NCBI GenBank assembly: GCA_026397725.1
Contig: JAPLUI010000557.1
Coordinates: 1-33,014, forward strand
Length of the DNA stretch: 33,014 nt
Source: Verrucomicrobiota bacterium
GTDB taxonomy: Bacteria > Verrucomicrobiota > Verrucomicrobiia > Verrucomicrobiales > Akkermansiaceae
Direction of reading: 5' to 3'
Shown here: positions 15,633 to 23,310 of the stretch, one piece after another
Layout of the letters: each line of letters starts with the position of its first letter
How positions within the stretch are numbered: position 1 is the first letter of the stretch
The notes under the pieces: model-generated
Seen by the model: the letters and a program-made list of their open reading frames with translations, nothing else
What the model was told of the DNA's origin: nothing
Database searches by the model: none
Translations under genes and position numbers: made by a program

Positions 15633-15890
15633 ACCCGCTTGGGCAGTGGCCCGGCGTCCCTTCCATGGGTTGACGATTGCCGATTTTCGATGGTTGATTG
15701 TCGAAGTGAGCTTGAAAATGAGCCTCAGCCTTTGGACTGCGGCGGATCCCGCCGCTTTCAGAGACTGACGAGGCGGCATGATCGGCAAGTGCACAGTCCG
15801 CGTTCCTTCTCCCAAAGCGGTGATGCGCCGCAGGCTTTCACCGCAGTCCAAGGTTGCCGCCCGCATTCTCACCAACGCTCCGACCTCCGC
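15633..15890. repeat. Duplicated 3' tail of the Rpn unit, copy 2
   Basis: Nearly base-for-base copy of 13124-13381, including the palindromic element bounded by CTTTGGACTGCGG and CCGCAGTCCAAGG (15728-15853). It is followed by more CCGACCT-type heptads. Confidence 0.75.
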
Positions 15891-15955
15891 CCTCCGACCT
15901 CCGATCCCTGTCTCAGTGTTTCGGTAGGCCAGTGTTTCAGTAAGAGATAAGCCTA

Positions 15956-16370
15956 GAAAGGATTTTGAGAACCGCGGATTACGCGGATTTCACGGATTTT
16001 CAATAAGTTGTGGTTACTACTCAGGTTCCAAAGAATTCATGGCAGAATCATTGATGGCAGAATCATTTTTCAGGAATCTTGAGGGGGATTCATCACTGGT
16101 CGGTCTGTCTGCGTGCGGATGCGCACAGACAGGGGTTGATCCAATGACTTTTTCCAATTCTGAAATGATTCTGCCATAAATGATTCTGCCATACCTGAGT
16201 AGTAACAAGTTGTGAAGATAGCATAGCTCACCTATTGGGTGAATTGGCATTATTTCGTAACTCTCTAAAAATCAGCGTTATCCGCGTTATCCGCGGTTTC
16301 CATTCCCGAATTTTGGATAAGCGAAAGCTCCGAGCCAAGCCACCGATCCTTCCTCTCTAACCGAAATACC
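15956..16370. mobile_element. MITE-like element, family C, copy 2, split by a family B insertion
   Basis: The left part 15956-16012 and right part 16207-16370 together match copy 1 at 14375. The join is interrupted by the family B element at 16013. An extra GCGTTATCC unit near 16275 shows small repeat expansion. With copy 1 it brackets the intact Rpn gene as direct repeats. Confidence 0.78.
16013..16206. mobile_element. MITE-like element, family B, copy 2, with perfect 8-bp target duplication
   Basis: Terminal inverted repeats GTTACTACTCAGGT and ACCTGAGTAGTAAC match perfectly over 14 bases. AAGTTGTG is present on both sides (16005-16012 and 16207-16214), and the paralogous empty site at about 14424 carries one copy. 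The element is 194 bases and non-coding, with a central near-palindrome and two 15-mer units at each side. An 8-bp duplication fits IS66-type transposases among others; the source is not in the window. Confidence 0.9.
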
Positions 16371-16464
16371 GCCCGCAAAGCGGAACCGAAACACCTCTTC
16401 CTCCGCCCTCGGACACTTTTCAACAATGCTTGTGCTTTTGCATGAAAGAGCTTACCGTCGGCCC

Positions 16465-16704
16465 ATGAATGACCACCCCAACATCACCGCCGACCCCACA
16501 GTCATGACCGGAATGCCCTGCATCAAGGGCACTCGCGTCACGGTTGCCAATGTCGTCCGCCAGATCGCGGCGGGTCGCGCCCCGGAGGAAATTTGCCGTG
16601 ACTATCCTTTGAGGCCGAGCTTCTCTTGGAATTGGACGCCCGGCCATCATCCCTGGCTTTCCGATGAGTTGATTGAAACCGCCCGCCACCTCGCAGGGGA
16701 ATAG
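16465..16704 (+). CDS. Orphan DUF433-like antitoxin with an unrelated C-terminus
   Basis: From ATG 16465 the protein reads NITADPTVMTGMPCIKGTRV then TVANVVRQIAAGRAPEEICR, a clear DUF433 N-terminus. After DYP (about 16612) family resemblance stops and the frame gives RPSFSWNWTPGHHPW, so an indel has probably shifted it. No DUF5615 toxin follows; a family E repeat lies there instead. It is probably a decayed orphan antitoxin, though a solitary regulator cannot be excluded. Confidence 0.6.
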   Translation: MNDHPNITADPTVMTGMPCIKGTRVTVANVVRQIAAGRAPEEICRDYPLRPSFSWNWTPGHHPWLSDELIETARHLAGE

Positions 16705-16753
16705 AGTTTACGCATGCCATTCGACCGAATCCCCACGTCTGCTCACTGATCAC

Positions 16754-17029
16754 TGACAACTCACTCCCGACCTCCCGGCAATTTCGTCTCTATCATATCG
16801 CTCACCCCGCCGGCCCGGCGGTCACATCGTGGCAAAGGTAGGGCCGGACGGCCTCGGCTGGCCCATTTGTCCGCCGAACTTGTCCCGGCGTAGCCTTGGC
16901 GGAGACGGATGGTGGTGTGACTGATGGGGCGCTTGTGATGATGGAAGAAAAGCGCGTTCTCGTTCACTCTCCCTATCCACCTCACCCGCAAGGGCAATCA
17001 GGGCGCGCCCGGCGGTCACGCCCTACCCG
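16754..17029. repeat. Interspersed repeat, family E, copy 2
   Basis: It matches 11423-11668 but carries about 30 extra bases (CTTGTCCCGGCGTAGCCTTGG and a few more) after CCGCCGAA. That insert resembles a string in the spacer near 10533, so it may itself be a tiny mobile palindrome. Confidence 0.7.
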
Positions 17030-17080
17030 ACCCCTGACCCCTGACCCCCGACCCCCGACCTCCGACCTCCGACCTCTCTA
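17030..17080. repeat. Period-7 CTGACCC/CCGACCC/CCGACCT tract
   Basis: Consecutive seven-base units follow the family E repeat and end about 65 bases before ATG 17145. Confidence 0.6.
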
Positions 17081-17144
17081 CGAATTTTCCCGAGGCTCAC
17101 ATCTTCGCTCTTGCAAATCCGATCAGACTGAGAGAACCTCCCCC

Positions 17145-17396
17145 ATGAATCAACTCACCCTGGAAATCCCCGATGAAACACTGCTGGCCTTGCACGGCAC
17201 GCCGGAGGACGTGGGCTCGCGACTGTTGTTGGCAGCAGCGGCCAAACTCCATGAAATGGGTGAGTTGTCTTCAGGTGCTGCCGCTTGCCTCGCTGGTATT
17301 CCGCGGGTCGTGTTCCTATCCAAACTGGCCGACTTTGGCGTCGATACCTTCCGCCTGAATGAAGCAGAACTCCTGCGGGAAACTCGCCTTGCCTGA
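17145..17396 (+). CDS. UPF0175 family antitoxin (first copy)
   Basis: The 83-residue protein has the UPF0175 layout: an N-terminal beta strand LTLEIPDETLLALHG, then AAAAKLHEMGELSSGAAACL and PRVVFLSKLADFGVD. The family usually pairs with DUF3368 PIN-like toxins, as here. The start is ATG 17145; the frame stays open far upstream but only through repeat DNA. It looks intact although its partner downstream is not. Confidence 0.83.
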   Translation: MNQLTLEIPDETLLALHGTPEDVGSRLLLAAAAKLHEMGELSSGAAACLAGIPRVVFLSKLADFGVDTFRLNEAELLRETRLA

Positions 17397-17571
17397 TTTC
17401 ATCTGCAATACTTCCCCATTCCAGTATCTGCATCAGCTCGGATGCTTGGAAATAGGCATGATCCCGACCGTCATGCCACTTCTCGACCAACTCGACAGAC
17501 TCCGCTTCCGGGTATCTGCAACGACCCGAGCGGCAGTTCTCAAGATGGCTGGAGAAGAAGTTCTAACATGA
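17389..17571 (+). pseudogene. DUF3368 PIN-like toxin with an in-frame internal deletion
   Basis: From TTG 17389 (overlapping the antitoxin stop) the 60-residue frame joins a toxin N-terminus (ICNTSPFQYLHQLGCLE) to the usual C-terminal tail (MPLLDQLDRLRFRV ... AAVLKMAGEE). The intact relative at 17889 is 179 residues, so most of the catalytic middle is gone, but the frame is kept. The product would lack most acidic active-site residues. Confidence 0.75.
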
Positions 17572-17643
17572 AACTGAAATCAGGAACTCCGCCCGCCGGT
17601 ATCTGCCATTGCCATCGTCCCAAATCCACACTATGTTCCTTTC

Positions 17644-17892
17644 GTGAAACTTGAAATAGAAGTCCCCGATTCCGCATTTTCCGCCTTGCGTCAAGCTCCC
17701 AAGGAATTCACCGCCTGTTTGCGACTCATGGCAGCCGCCAAGCTCTACGAAATCGGCCATCTCAGTCAGGAACGGGCCGCAGAACTCGCCGGCCAATGCC
17801 GCCAGGAGTTTCTCGTTTCCCTTTCCCGCTTGGGTGTCAGCCCGTTCCAAGGGGTTGAGGACGACCTTGCCACTCTGGACCTTCTGACATGA
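17644..17892 (+). CDS. UPF0175 family antitoxin (second copy)
   Basis: The 82-residue protein begins at GTG 17644 with KLEIEVPDSAFSALRQAPKE and continues CLRLMAAAKLYEIGHLSQER and AAELAGQCRQEFLVSLSRLG, the same layout as 17145. The stop overlaps the next start (ATGA, 17889-17892). Sequence differs clearly from the first copy, so this is a separate acquisition or an old duplication. Confidence 0.85.
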   Translation: MKLEIEVPDSAFSALRQAPKEFTACLRLMAAAKLYEIGHLSQERAAELAGQCRQEFLVSLSRLGVSPFQGVEDDLATLDLLT

Positions 17893-18428
17893 CGCTCGTT
17901 TTCAACGCATCTCCGATCATCACGCTTGCCAAGGCGGGGCTGCTGGACTCAATCCTCAGGCTGACGAATCAGGTCATCGTTCCCCGGTCAGTCGCTGATG
18001 AGATCGCCCGCTTTAATGATCCCTCGGATGCCGCCTGCATCTGGCTCGAAAAGCCAGTCGCAGCCACATTCCTGAGAGACGACCCCGCAACCTCTGATTT
18101 TGTCGCTGGATGGGCTCTGGGAGCAGGCGAATCATCAGTGATATCTTTAGTGCAAGCCCATCCGGATTCCATCGCGGTCCTCGATGATCTGGCTGCCAGA
18201 CGTTGCGCCGGGGCGTTACGACTCAAGATGGTCGGCACGCTCGGTCTTCTCTTGCTGGCAAAAAAGGCAGGTCTTTTCCACACCATCTGCGGGCCATTGG
18301 AGGCCATTGTCGCCGCAGGGCTGTTTGTTTCTCCAAAGCACCTTGCCGATGTCCAACGGCAAGCCGGCGAATATGATTATCTATCGAATATTCCATCCCA
18401 CCGCACCTGTCCGGTGTGTTTGGAATAG
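17889..18428 (+). CDS. DUF3368 PIN-like toxin, intact
   Basis: This 179-residue protein has the DUF3368 landmarks: TLVFNASPIITLAKAGLLDS at the N-terminus with the first active-site strand, VIVPRSVADEIAR, WALGAGESSVISLV with the conserved Gly-Glu acidic centre, and IAVLDDLAARRCAGAL with the last acidic pair. All PIN acidic positions appear present, so it may be an active RNase held by the UPF0175 protein overlapping it upstream. The last 20 residues (SHRTCPVCLE) look unusual and may be a read-through into spacer. Confidence 0.85.
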   Translation: MTLVFNASPIITLAKAGLLDSILRLTNQVIVPRSVADEIARFNDPSDAACIWLEKPVAATFLRDDPATSDFVAGWALGAGESSVISLVQAHPDSIAVLDDLAARRCAGALRLKMVGTLGLLLLAKKAGLFHTICGPLEAIVAAGLFVSPKHLADVQRQAGEYDYLSNIPSHRTCPVCLE

Positions 18429-18556
18429 TTGAAATTTGGAAAGCGGAAAGCAGAAATACATATGCGAAGAAAAGCTGAAATCGGGAAAGCAGAAAGCAGA
18501 AATACAAAATGCGTGCCAGCGCGAGTCCCTAATTTCAACTTTCCAAATTTCAACTT
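18427..18556. repeat. Long-spaced inverted repeat with GAAAGCA units
   Basis: GTTGAAATTTGGAAAG near 18428 is the exact reverse complement of CTTTCCAAATTTCAAC near 18540. Between them are period-7 units GGAAAGC/AGAAAGC. It could form a large stem after the toxin gene. Confidence 0.6.
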
Positions 18557-18567
18557 TCTGCTTTGTT

Positions 18568-18640
18568 TCCCCCGACCCCCGACCCCCGACCCCTGACCCC
18601 TGACCTCTGATAACTAATAACTGATAACTGATAACTTCTT
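18568..18640. repeat. Period-7 tract changing from CCGACCC to CTGATAA
   Basis: CCGACCC units pass into CTGACCC, CTGACCT, then CTGATAA and CTAATAA units. The change of sequence with the phase of seven kept shows that period, not exact sequence, is the shared property. It ends 13 bases before TTG 18653. Confidence 0.65.
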
Positions 18641-18652
18641 CCACTCCTCCCC

Positions 18653-20050
18653 TTGATCCGCATCACCCTGCTGCTGCTCCTTGTCGCTTTCCTATCGGTT
18701 TACGCGTGGAAGAACTGGTTCGTTAGTCTGTGCGGGGCAGTTCTGTTAATAGCGGTCATCCGGCACCCGGACTTTCCGCAGAATATTGGCGGGATCCAGG
18801 GGGCGAATCCTTGGAATGTCCTGATTCTCAGCATTGTGCTGGCATGGGCGTCGCGGCGCGGCGAGGAAGGTTACGAATGGGATCTGCCGCCGCTCGTCGG
18901 ATGGATGCTGTTCGCTTGTCTGGTGGTCGTTGTGGTCGGTGTAATCCGGTTGCTCCTGAATGACTATCCCAGCGGTTATACCAACGGTTCCATTATCAGT
19001 GAGTTTCTCGTGAACACGGTCAAGTGGGTGATCCCCTCGCTGTTGCTTTTCGACGCCTGCCGGACGCGGCAGCGGGCGATCATCGCACTGGGCGTCATTC
19101 TCGGCGTCTATTTCCTGTTGGCGCTTCTGGTGCTGCGCTGGATGCCATTGGGCGGCATGGGGGGGGATGCTATATCAGGCCAGGGTTCGAAGGTCTGCCA
19201 GAATGAAATCGGCTACAACCGGGTGACCTTGTCGATGATGCTGGCGGGCGCCTCGTGGGCGGTGCTGGCGGCGATCCCCATCCTGAAACAGAATTCCCAT
19301 CGCTTCATCCTGCTCGGCGTCGCGGGCATGATCGCCCTCGGACAAGCACTGACTGGAGGCCGCACCGGTTATGTCACCTGGCTCGCGGTTGGGCTGTTGC
19401 TGGCATTTTTGCGCTGGCGCAGGTTGCTATTGGTGATGCCGGTGGCCCTGCTGGTCATCGGCGTCAGTCTTCCGGGGGTGCGGGAGCGGATGTTACAAGG
19501 CTTCGGCGGCAAGGAGGGGAATTTCACGACAGACACCAGCACTTACGAGATGACCTCCGGACGGGATATCGCATGGCCGTTTGTGATCGGGGAAATCGGC
19601 AAGGCACCGTTGCTCGGCTATGGCCGGCAGGCAATGGTGACCACCGGGACCGCGGACCGTCTTATGGTCGAGTATCATGAGGAATTTCCCCATCCACATC
19701 AGGCCTATCTTGAACTGCTACTCGATAATGGGATTGTGGGTTTTCTTTTGGTCATGCCATTCTTTTTCTATGTGGCCAGGAGGAGCACCACCTATCTCCT
19801 TGTGCGGAATGACCCCTTGGTCTGCGCCATCGGCTGCACCGCTTTCTGCCTCTTGCTGGCGCTGATGGTCGGTGCCTTCGGCGGCCAGACCTTCTATCCC
19901 CGCGAGGGCGCGGTGGGCATGTGGGCGGCGTTCGGCTTGCTGCTCCGCGTCCATGTCCAGACTCTGCGCGCGGGGGAGACCGGCGAACCGCTCTTTCCGG
20001 ACAAACTGCCCGCGAAATGGTTCGTCAATACCGTGGAGGAAGAGGACTGA
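18653..20050 (+). CDS. O-antigen polymerase/ligase family membrane protein (Wzy/WaaL-like)
   Basis: The 465-residue protein has ten or more hydrophobic segments (LLLLLVAFLSVYAW, VGWMLFACLVVVVVGVI, FLLALLVLRWM, LLLVMPVALLVIGVSL and others). A large extracytoplasmic loop carries TSGRDIAWPFVIGEIGKAPL then LGYG and HPHQAYLELLLDNGIVGFLL, the Wzy_C-type motif with its HxxH-like pair. These proteins join glycan repeat units at the outer face of the inner membrane. Start is TTG 18653; no in-frame ATG lies near the N-terminus and the first TM begins directly. Polymerase versus ligase cannot be decided from sequence; Wzx and Wzz-like partners in the window favour polymerase. Confidence 0.87.
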   Translation: MIRITLLLLLVAFLSVYAWKNWFVSLCGAVLLIAVIRHPDFPQNIGGIQGANPWNVLILSIVLAWASRRGEEGYEWDLPPLVGWMLFACLVVVVVGVIRLLLNDYPSGYTNGSIISEFLVNTVKWVIPSLLLFDACRTRQRAIIALGVILGVYFLLALLVLRWMPLGGMGGDAISGQGSKVCQNEIGYNRVTLSMMLAGASWAVLAAIPILKQNSHRFILLGVAGMIALGQALTGGRTGYVTWLAVGLLLAFLRWRRLLLVMPVALLVIGVSLPGVRERMLQGFGGKEGNFTTDTSTYEMTSGRDIAWPFVIGEIGKAPLLGYGRQAMVTTGTADRLMVEYHEEFPHPHQAYLELLLDNGIVGFLLVMPFFFYVARRSTTYLLVRNDPLVCAIGCTAFCLLLALMVGAFGGQTFYPREGAVGMWAAFGLLLRVHVQTLRAGETGEPLFPDKLPAKWFVNTVEEED

Positions 20051-20190
20051 GGACGGAGGTCAGACGGCAGATAAAAGAGAGGACGGACGACAGAGGACTG
20101 AGGACTGGAAAGAGAATACAGAGGACGAAGGACAGATGATGGGGAAAGAGTAGATGTGCCGATTAGAGAAAATCCCCGGACCAATGACCA
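20051..20190. repeat. Purine-rich period-7 tract after a stop codon
   Basis: Units such as GGACGGAGGTC, GAGGACTGAGGACTG and GGACGAAGGACAG follow TGA 20050. Farther on CCAATGACCAATGACTAATG runs straight into the truncated four-helix-bundle frame. Confidence 0.55.
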
Positions 20191-20379
20191 ATGACTAATG
20201 TCCAGTACTGGATTGATACGGCCTTTGCTTGCGGTTACATCTCCGCGGAGGCAAGAGAAGACATGGATCTGAAATGTGAATACATCGGTCGCATGTTTGC
20301 CACCATGTTAGCCCCTTCCGAAAATTCTTCGGTTACTCCACTTTGTCGTCGGTTGTCTGTCGTCCATCCACCATCGTAG
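20191..20379 (+). pseudogene. 3' half of a four-helix-bundle (S23-type) protein gene
   Basis: The frame reads VQYWIDTAFACGYISAEARE then CEYIGRMFATMLAP, the last two helices of the family (compare SVGRMLGSMI in the intact gene at 23311). The N-terminal half is missing; the homology begins right where heptad units CAATGAC end. The tail after SSV is repeat-derived. Confidence 0.7.
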
Positions 20380-20395
20380 AATAACCAAACCAACA

Positions 20396-21021
20396 ATGAA
20401 TCTATCCTACAACACAAAGCGTGCGTGCAAATTAACCTGGTCCCTTTGCAAAAGGCCAAAGCATATTTTTCCGTATCTTCGCACCAGCGTCTTGAATCGC
20501 AAATTACCCATGGACTGGCCGTATCTCTGGTGGTCGTTTGATGACTGTGAGGAGGCCGACAGCGAATTTCCAGGAACGAAAATATTTGAGTATGGTTTGG
20601 GCGGCTCGACTGTTCGTTACGCGAAAACGGCACGGAGCATTACTTCAGTCGAGGACGATAAAAAAAATGGTATGATAAAGTGGCAGAGAAAACCAAAGCA
20701 TACAACATCGTCAAACTCCTCTACCGCCCTTTTGATTTTACCAATCCGGTGAACTTTGAACAATCAGCTTATCTGCTGGCCTTGGATTCGCCAGTTTACG
20801 ATGTGATTATTATTGATGGACAGGACCACACATTTCAAGAGCGAATAACGTGTTTCCGGCACGTTAAAAAATTTGTCAAGGCCGGTGACATCATTGTGGT
20901 GGATGACTATTGGAGATATAAGGTTTTGAGCGGGACCAACAAGGCAAAGACACTGAAAGTTTTTGAATCTTCCGGGCCATGCCGTTTTTCGGTTACCAGC
21001 GCGGCTTTCTTCTATTACTAA
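20396..21021 (+). pseudogene. Class I SAM-dependent methyltransferase-like gene with a frameshift at an A8 run
   Basis: Frame 1 (20396 on) gives KIFEYGLGGSTVRYAKTA, a glycine-rich SAM motif I, and SITSVEDD. Frame 2 (to 21021) gives WYDKVAEKTKAYNIVK, then YDVIIIDGQDHTFQER and GDIIVVDDYW, the motif II/III region. The two join at eight A's (20660-20667): nine A's or six would give DDKKKWYDKV or DDKKWYDKV. The whole would be about 209 residues, normal for small glycan methyltransferases. It could be a real mutation, a sequencing error in a homopolymer, or slippage that still yields protein. Confidence 0.7.
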
Positions 21022-21139
21022 AAGATGAATTTCCCAACTTGTCAGGTCAACCTTTCTGATCTGCCCCGGTTTGGTGGACCATTCAGATTAGACCCTAAAA
21101 AGCAATTCCATGTCAATACCGACCACCCGTGAGTCAGAT

Positions 21140-22043
21140 ATGAATGCAATCCTTGGAATGGCCACGTTCATAGAACTGAGAGATGTACTTGTTTTCGTGA
21201 AGTCAGCGCGCAGGTTCATGCCATCCGAGGATGTGAAGTTGGTGTTATGGATTCACGAAAGCCAGATGCTGAGTTTCGAGATTCTACGAGAGTATGGAGT
21301 CGAATTGAAAGCGGTTACTGGTATCAAGACGACAAGGCGGACGAGCATTTTGAGCAAAGCCTTGCAGGATCTAAGATCACTCTTGGGATTTGCGATGAAT
21401 CGCTTGTTCCAAGGGAGTGAAGGGAGTGTTGTTGCCCTAAAGAGGTGGGGAAATCCGGCTATTGTTCGTTTTTTGTATTTTGAGGAGTTCCTAGTAAGTG
21501 CGAACTGCGTAAATAGAATATTCCTGTCCGACGTCCGAGATGTGGTATTTCAGGGATCGGTGTTTGAAAAATGTAATGATATGAACAACCTCTACTCAGC
21601 CAAGGAGGCAGGGATGATCGGAGAAAAAGGGATGGTCAGAGAAAACGCCAAGACTAGGCGGTGGTGTCGTATGTTCTTAGGAAGGATGAGAGCCAAGAGT
21701 CTCTCTCAGCAGCAAGTGTATTGCGTAGGAACAATTCTTGGAGCAAGAACTCCAGTTATGAAGTTTCTTAAATTTTATCGTCGTGAGCTGGCAAGTCGAT
21801 GGCTAGTTCTGTGGGGTCTGGATACTGCATTATATCTTGATTATTTGTTTAATGTAATAACATCTAGTTGTTTTATTACAACTGGATCCAGTTGATGGAG
21901 ATATTGTGGCGACTCGAAGTCGACATATAAATGAATTTCCTCAACGAAATTCCAATGGCGATGAGTTTTCATGTTTGCACATGTACGACGGGAATCCAGA
22001 CGTTGCGAGGCAAGTGAGAAAGGAATACAAAGTGGATCTGTAG
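21140..22043 (+). pseudogene. Glycosyltransferase-like gene (LSDVRDVVFQ type), frameshifted near its 3' end
   Basis: The first frame (ATG 21140, or 21110) encodes about 250 residues with RIFLSDVRDVVFQGSVFEKC, a D-x-R-D motif seen in uncharacterised GT-A-like proteins of glycan clusters, then VYCVGTILGARTPVM and WGLDTALYLDYLF. It stops at 21895, but the next frame is open from about 21870 to TAG 22041-22043 and reads DPVDGDIVATRSRHINEFPQ, consistent with the missing C-terminus, so a one-base shift near 21870 is likely. Base composition is richer in A+T than the neighbours, suggesting transfer. Family assignment is tentative. Confidence 0.55.
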
Positions 22044-22203
22044 GGGGCACTGATTCACCTGAATCCGGGGTCTCTTCATCAATACGCTGAAATCGCTGCG
22101 GCAGGACGTCGTAAACCCGCTGAGCCCTATGAACCGCCAACAGGAGTCTGGAATTGATCAACCATAACGGGTTTCTATTCTTTAGCTTTGCCCGCAATCC
22201 CAC

Positions 22204-22290
22204 TCATCTTCCGACCCCCGACCTCCGCCCCCCGACTCCCGTCCCCTGACCTCCGACTTTCAGACTTTCGACTTTCAGACTCTTCCTCTC
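22204..22290. repeat. Period-7 tract before the sulfotransferase
   Basis: CCGACCC, CCGACCT, CCGACTC and CTGACCT units pass into CT-rich TTTCAGACTTTCGAC units and end six bases before ATG 22296. The 160 bases before it (22044-22203) hold nothing I can support. Confidence 0.6.
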
Positions 22291-22295
22291 GATCC

Positions 22296-23270
22296 ATGCC
22301 CCGCCTCGCCTACCTGCTTGCTGCCAGCCACTCCGGTTCCACCCTGTTGGCGATGTTGCTCGGCGCGCAGCCGGGCGCCTGTACCGCCGGGGAACTGAAG
22401 GCCACTCATATGGGCGATGCGGCCTCCTATCGTTGCTCGTGCCGCGAGCGCATCCTCGATTGCTATTTCTGGAAACAGGTCGGCGCGGCCATGGCGTCCC
22501 GTGGTTATCCCGAGTTTGACATCACCTCGGCCGGCACCTGCATCTTGGAGACGGAAAGTCCCTACGTGCGCCGTCTGCTGGCCCCGCTCTACCGAGGTGG
22601 AGGGCTCGAAATGTTGCGCGATCTGGCGCTGTCCTTCTCACCCGCATGGCGTGCCCGCCTGGCCGGCAGCATTGGCCGCAACCTTGCGCTGATCGAATCG
22701 TTGCTGGAGGTGACGGGAGCCGGGGTGGTCATCGACTCGTCAAAGGTGGCACTGCGGCTGAAATACCTGCTGAGGGTCCCCGACCTCGACTTGAGAGTGA
22801 TCCGGATGATCCGCGACGGACGTGCGGTCTCGTTGACCTACATCAACGAGTGGAATTTCGCCGACTCGTCGGATCCGTCGATGAGGAGTGGAGGCACCGG
22901 CATCCGCCGCCCGCCGCAGCGCAACTCGATGGCAGAGGCAGCCAACTCATGGAAGCGCAGTAACGAGGCCTCCGACGTTCTGACCGCCCGCCTCCCCGCC
23001 TCCCAGTGGACAGAAGTCCGCTATGAAGAACTCTGCGCCGACCCCGCAGGCACCCTGAGGCGCCTCGCCACTTTCCTCGATCTCGATCCAGACCAGGTCA
23101 CGCTTGACTTCCGCTCCAGAACCCAGCACGTGATTGGCAACGGCATGCGGATGGACGCCACCTCGGAAATCCGCTTGGATAAACGCTGGAAAACGCACCT
23201 AGGCAAAGCCGATCTGGACATCTTTGACGGGGTCGCCGGTGATCTGAACCGGCGTTACGGGTATATTTGA
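22296..23270 (+). CDS. Sulfotransferase family protein
   Basis: The 324-residue protein would transfer sulfate from PAPS, probably to a sugar hydroxyl of the glycan. The 5'-phosphosulfate loop is AASHSGSTLLAMLLG (residues 9-23). The 3'-phosphate-binding region is VVIDSSKVALRLKYLL and RVIRMIRDGRAVSLTYINEW with its conserved Arg and Ser. VRYEELCADPAGTLRRLATF near the C-terminus is the usual late motif. ATG 22296 places the P-loop-like motif at the N-terminus as expected; upstream in-frame sequence is repeat. The gene is bracketed by CCGACCC heptads before and GGGTCGG heptads after. Confidence 0.88.
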   Translation: MPRLAYLLAASHSGSTLLAMLLGAQPGACTAGELKATHMGDAASYRCSCRERILDCYFWKQVGAAMASRGYPEFDITSAGTCILETESPYVRRLLAPLYRGGGLEMLRDLALSFSPAWRARLAGSIGRNLALIESLLEVTGAGVVIDSSKVALRLKYLLRVPDLDLRVIRMIRDGRAVSLTYINEWNFADSSDPSMRSGGTGIRRPPQRNSMAEAANSWKRSNEASDVLTARLPASQWTEVRYEELCADPAGTLRRLATFLDLDPDQVTLDFRSRTQHVIGNGMRMDATSEIRLDKRWKTHLGKADLDIFDGVAGDLNRRYGYI

Positions 23271-23297
23271 AGAGGGGGTCGGGGGTCGGAGAGCACG
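23271..23297. repeat. GGGTCGG tract after the sulfotransferase stop
   Basis: AGAGGGGGTCGGGGGTCGGA directly follows TGA 23268-23270. It is the reverse complement of the tract in front of the same gene. Confidence 0.55.
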
Positions 23298-23310
23298 ACG
23301 GCACGATGTT

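Noticed and set aside
21841..22203. 120-codon minus-strand frame
   Set aside because: It overlaps the 3' end of the glycosyltransferase-like gene, whose own frame continues on the + strand; no family recognised.
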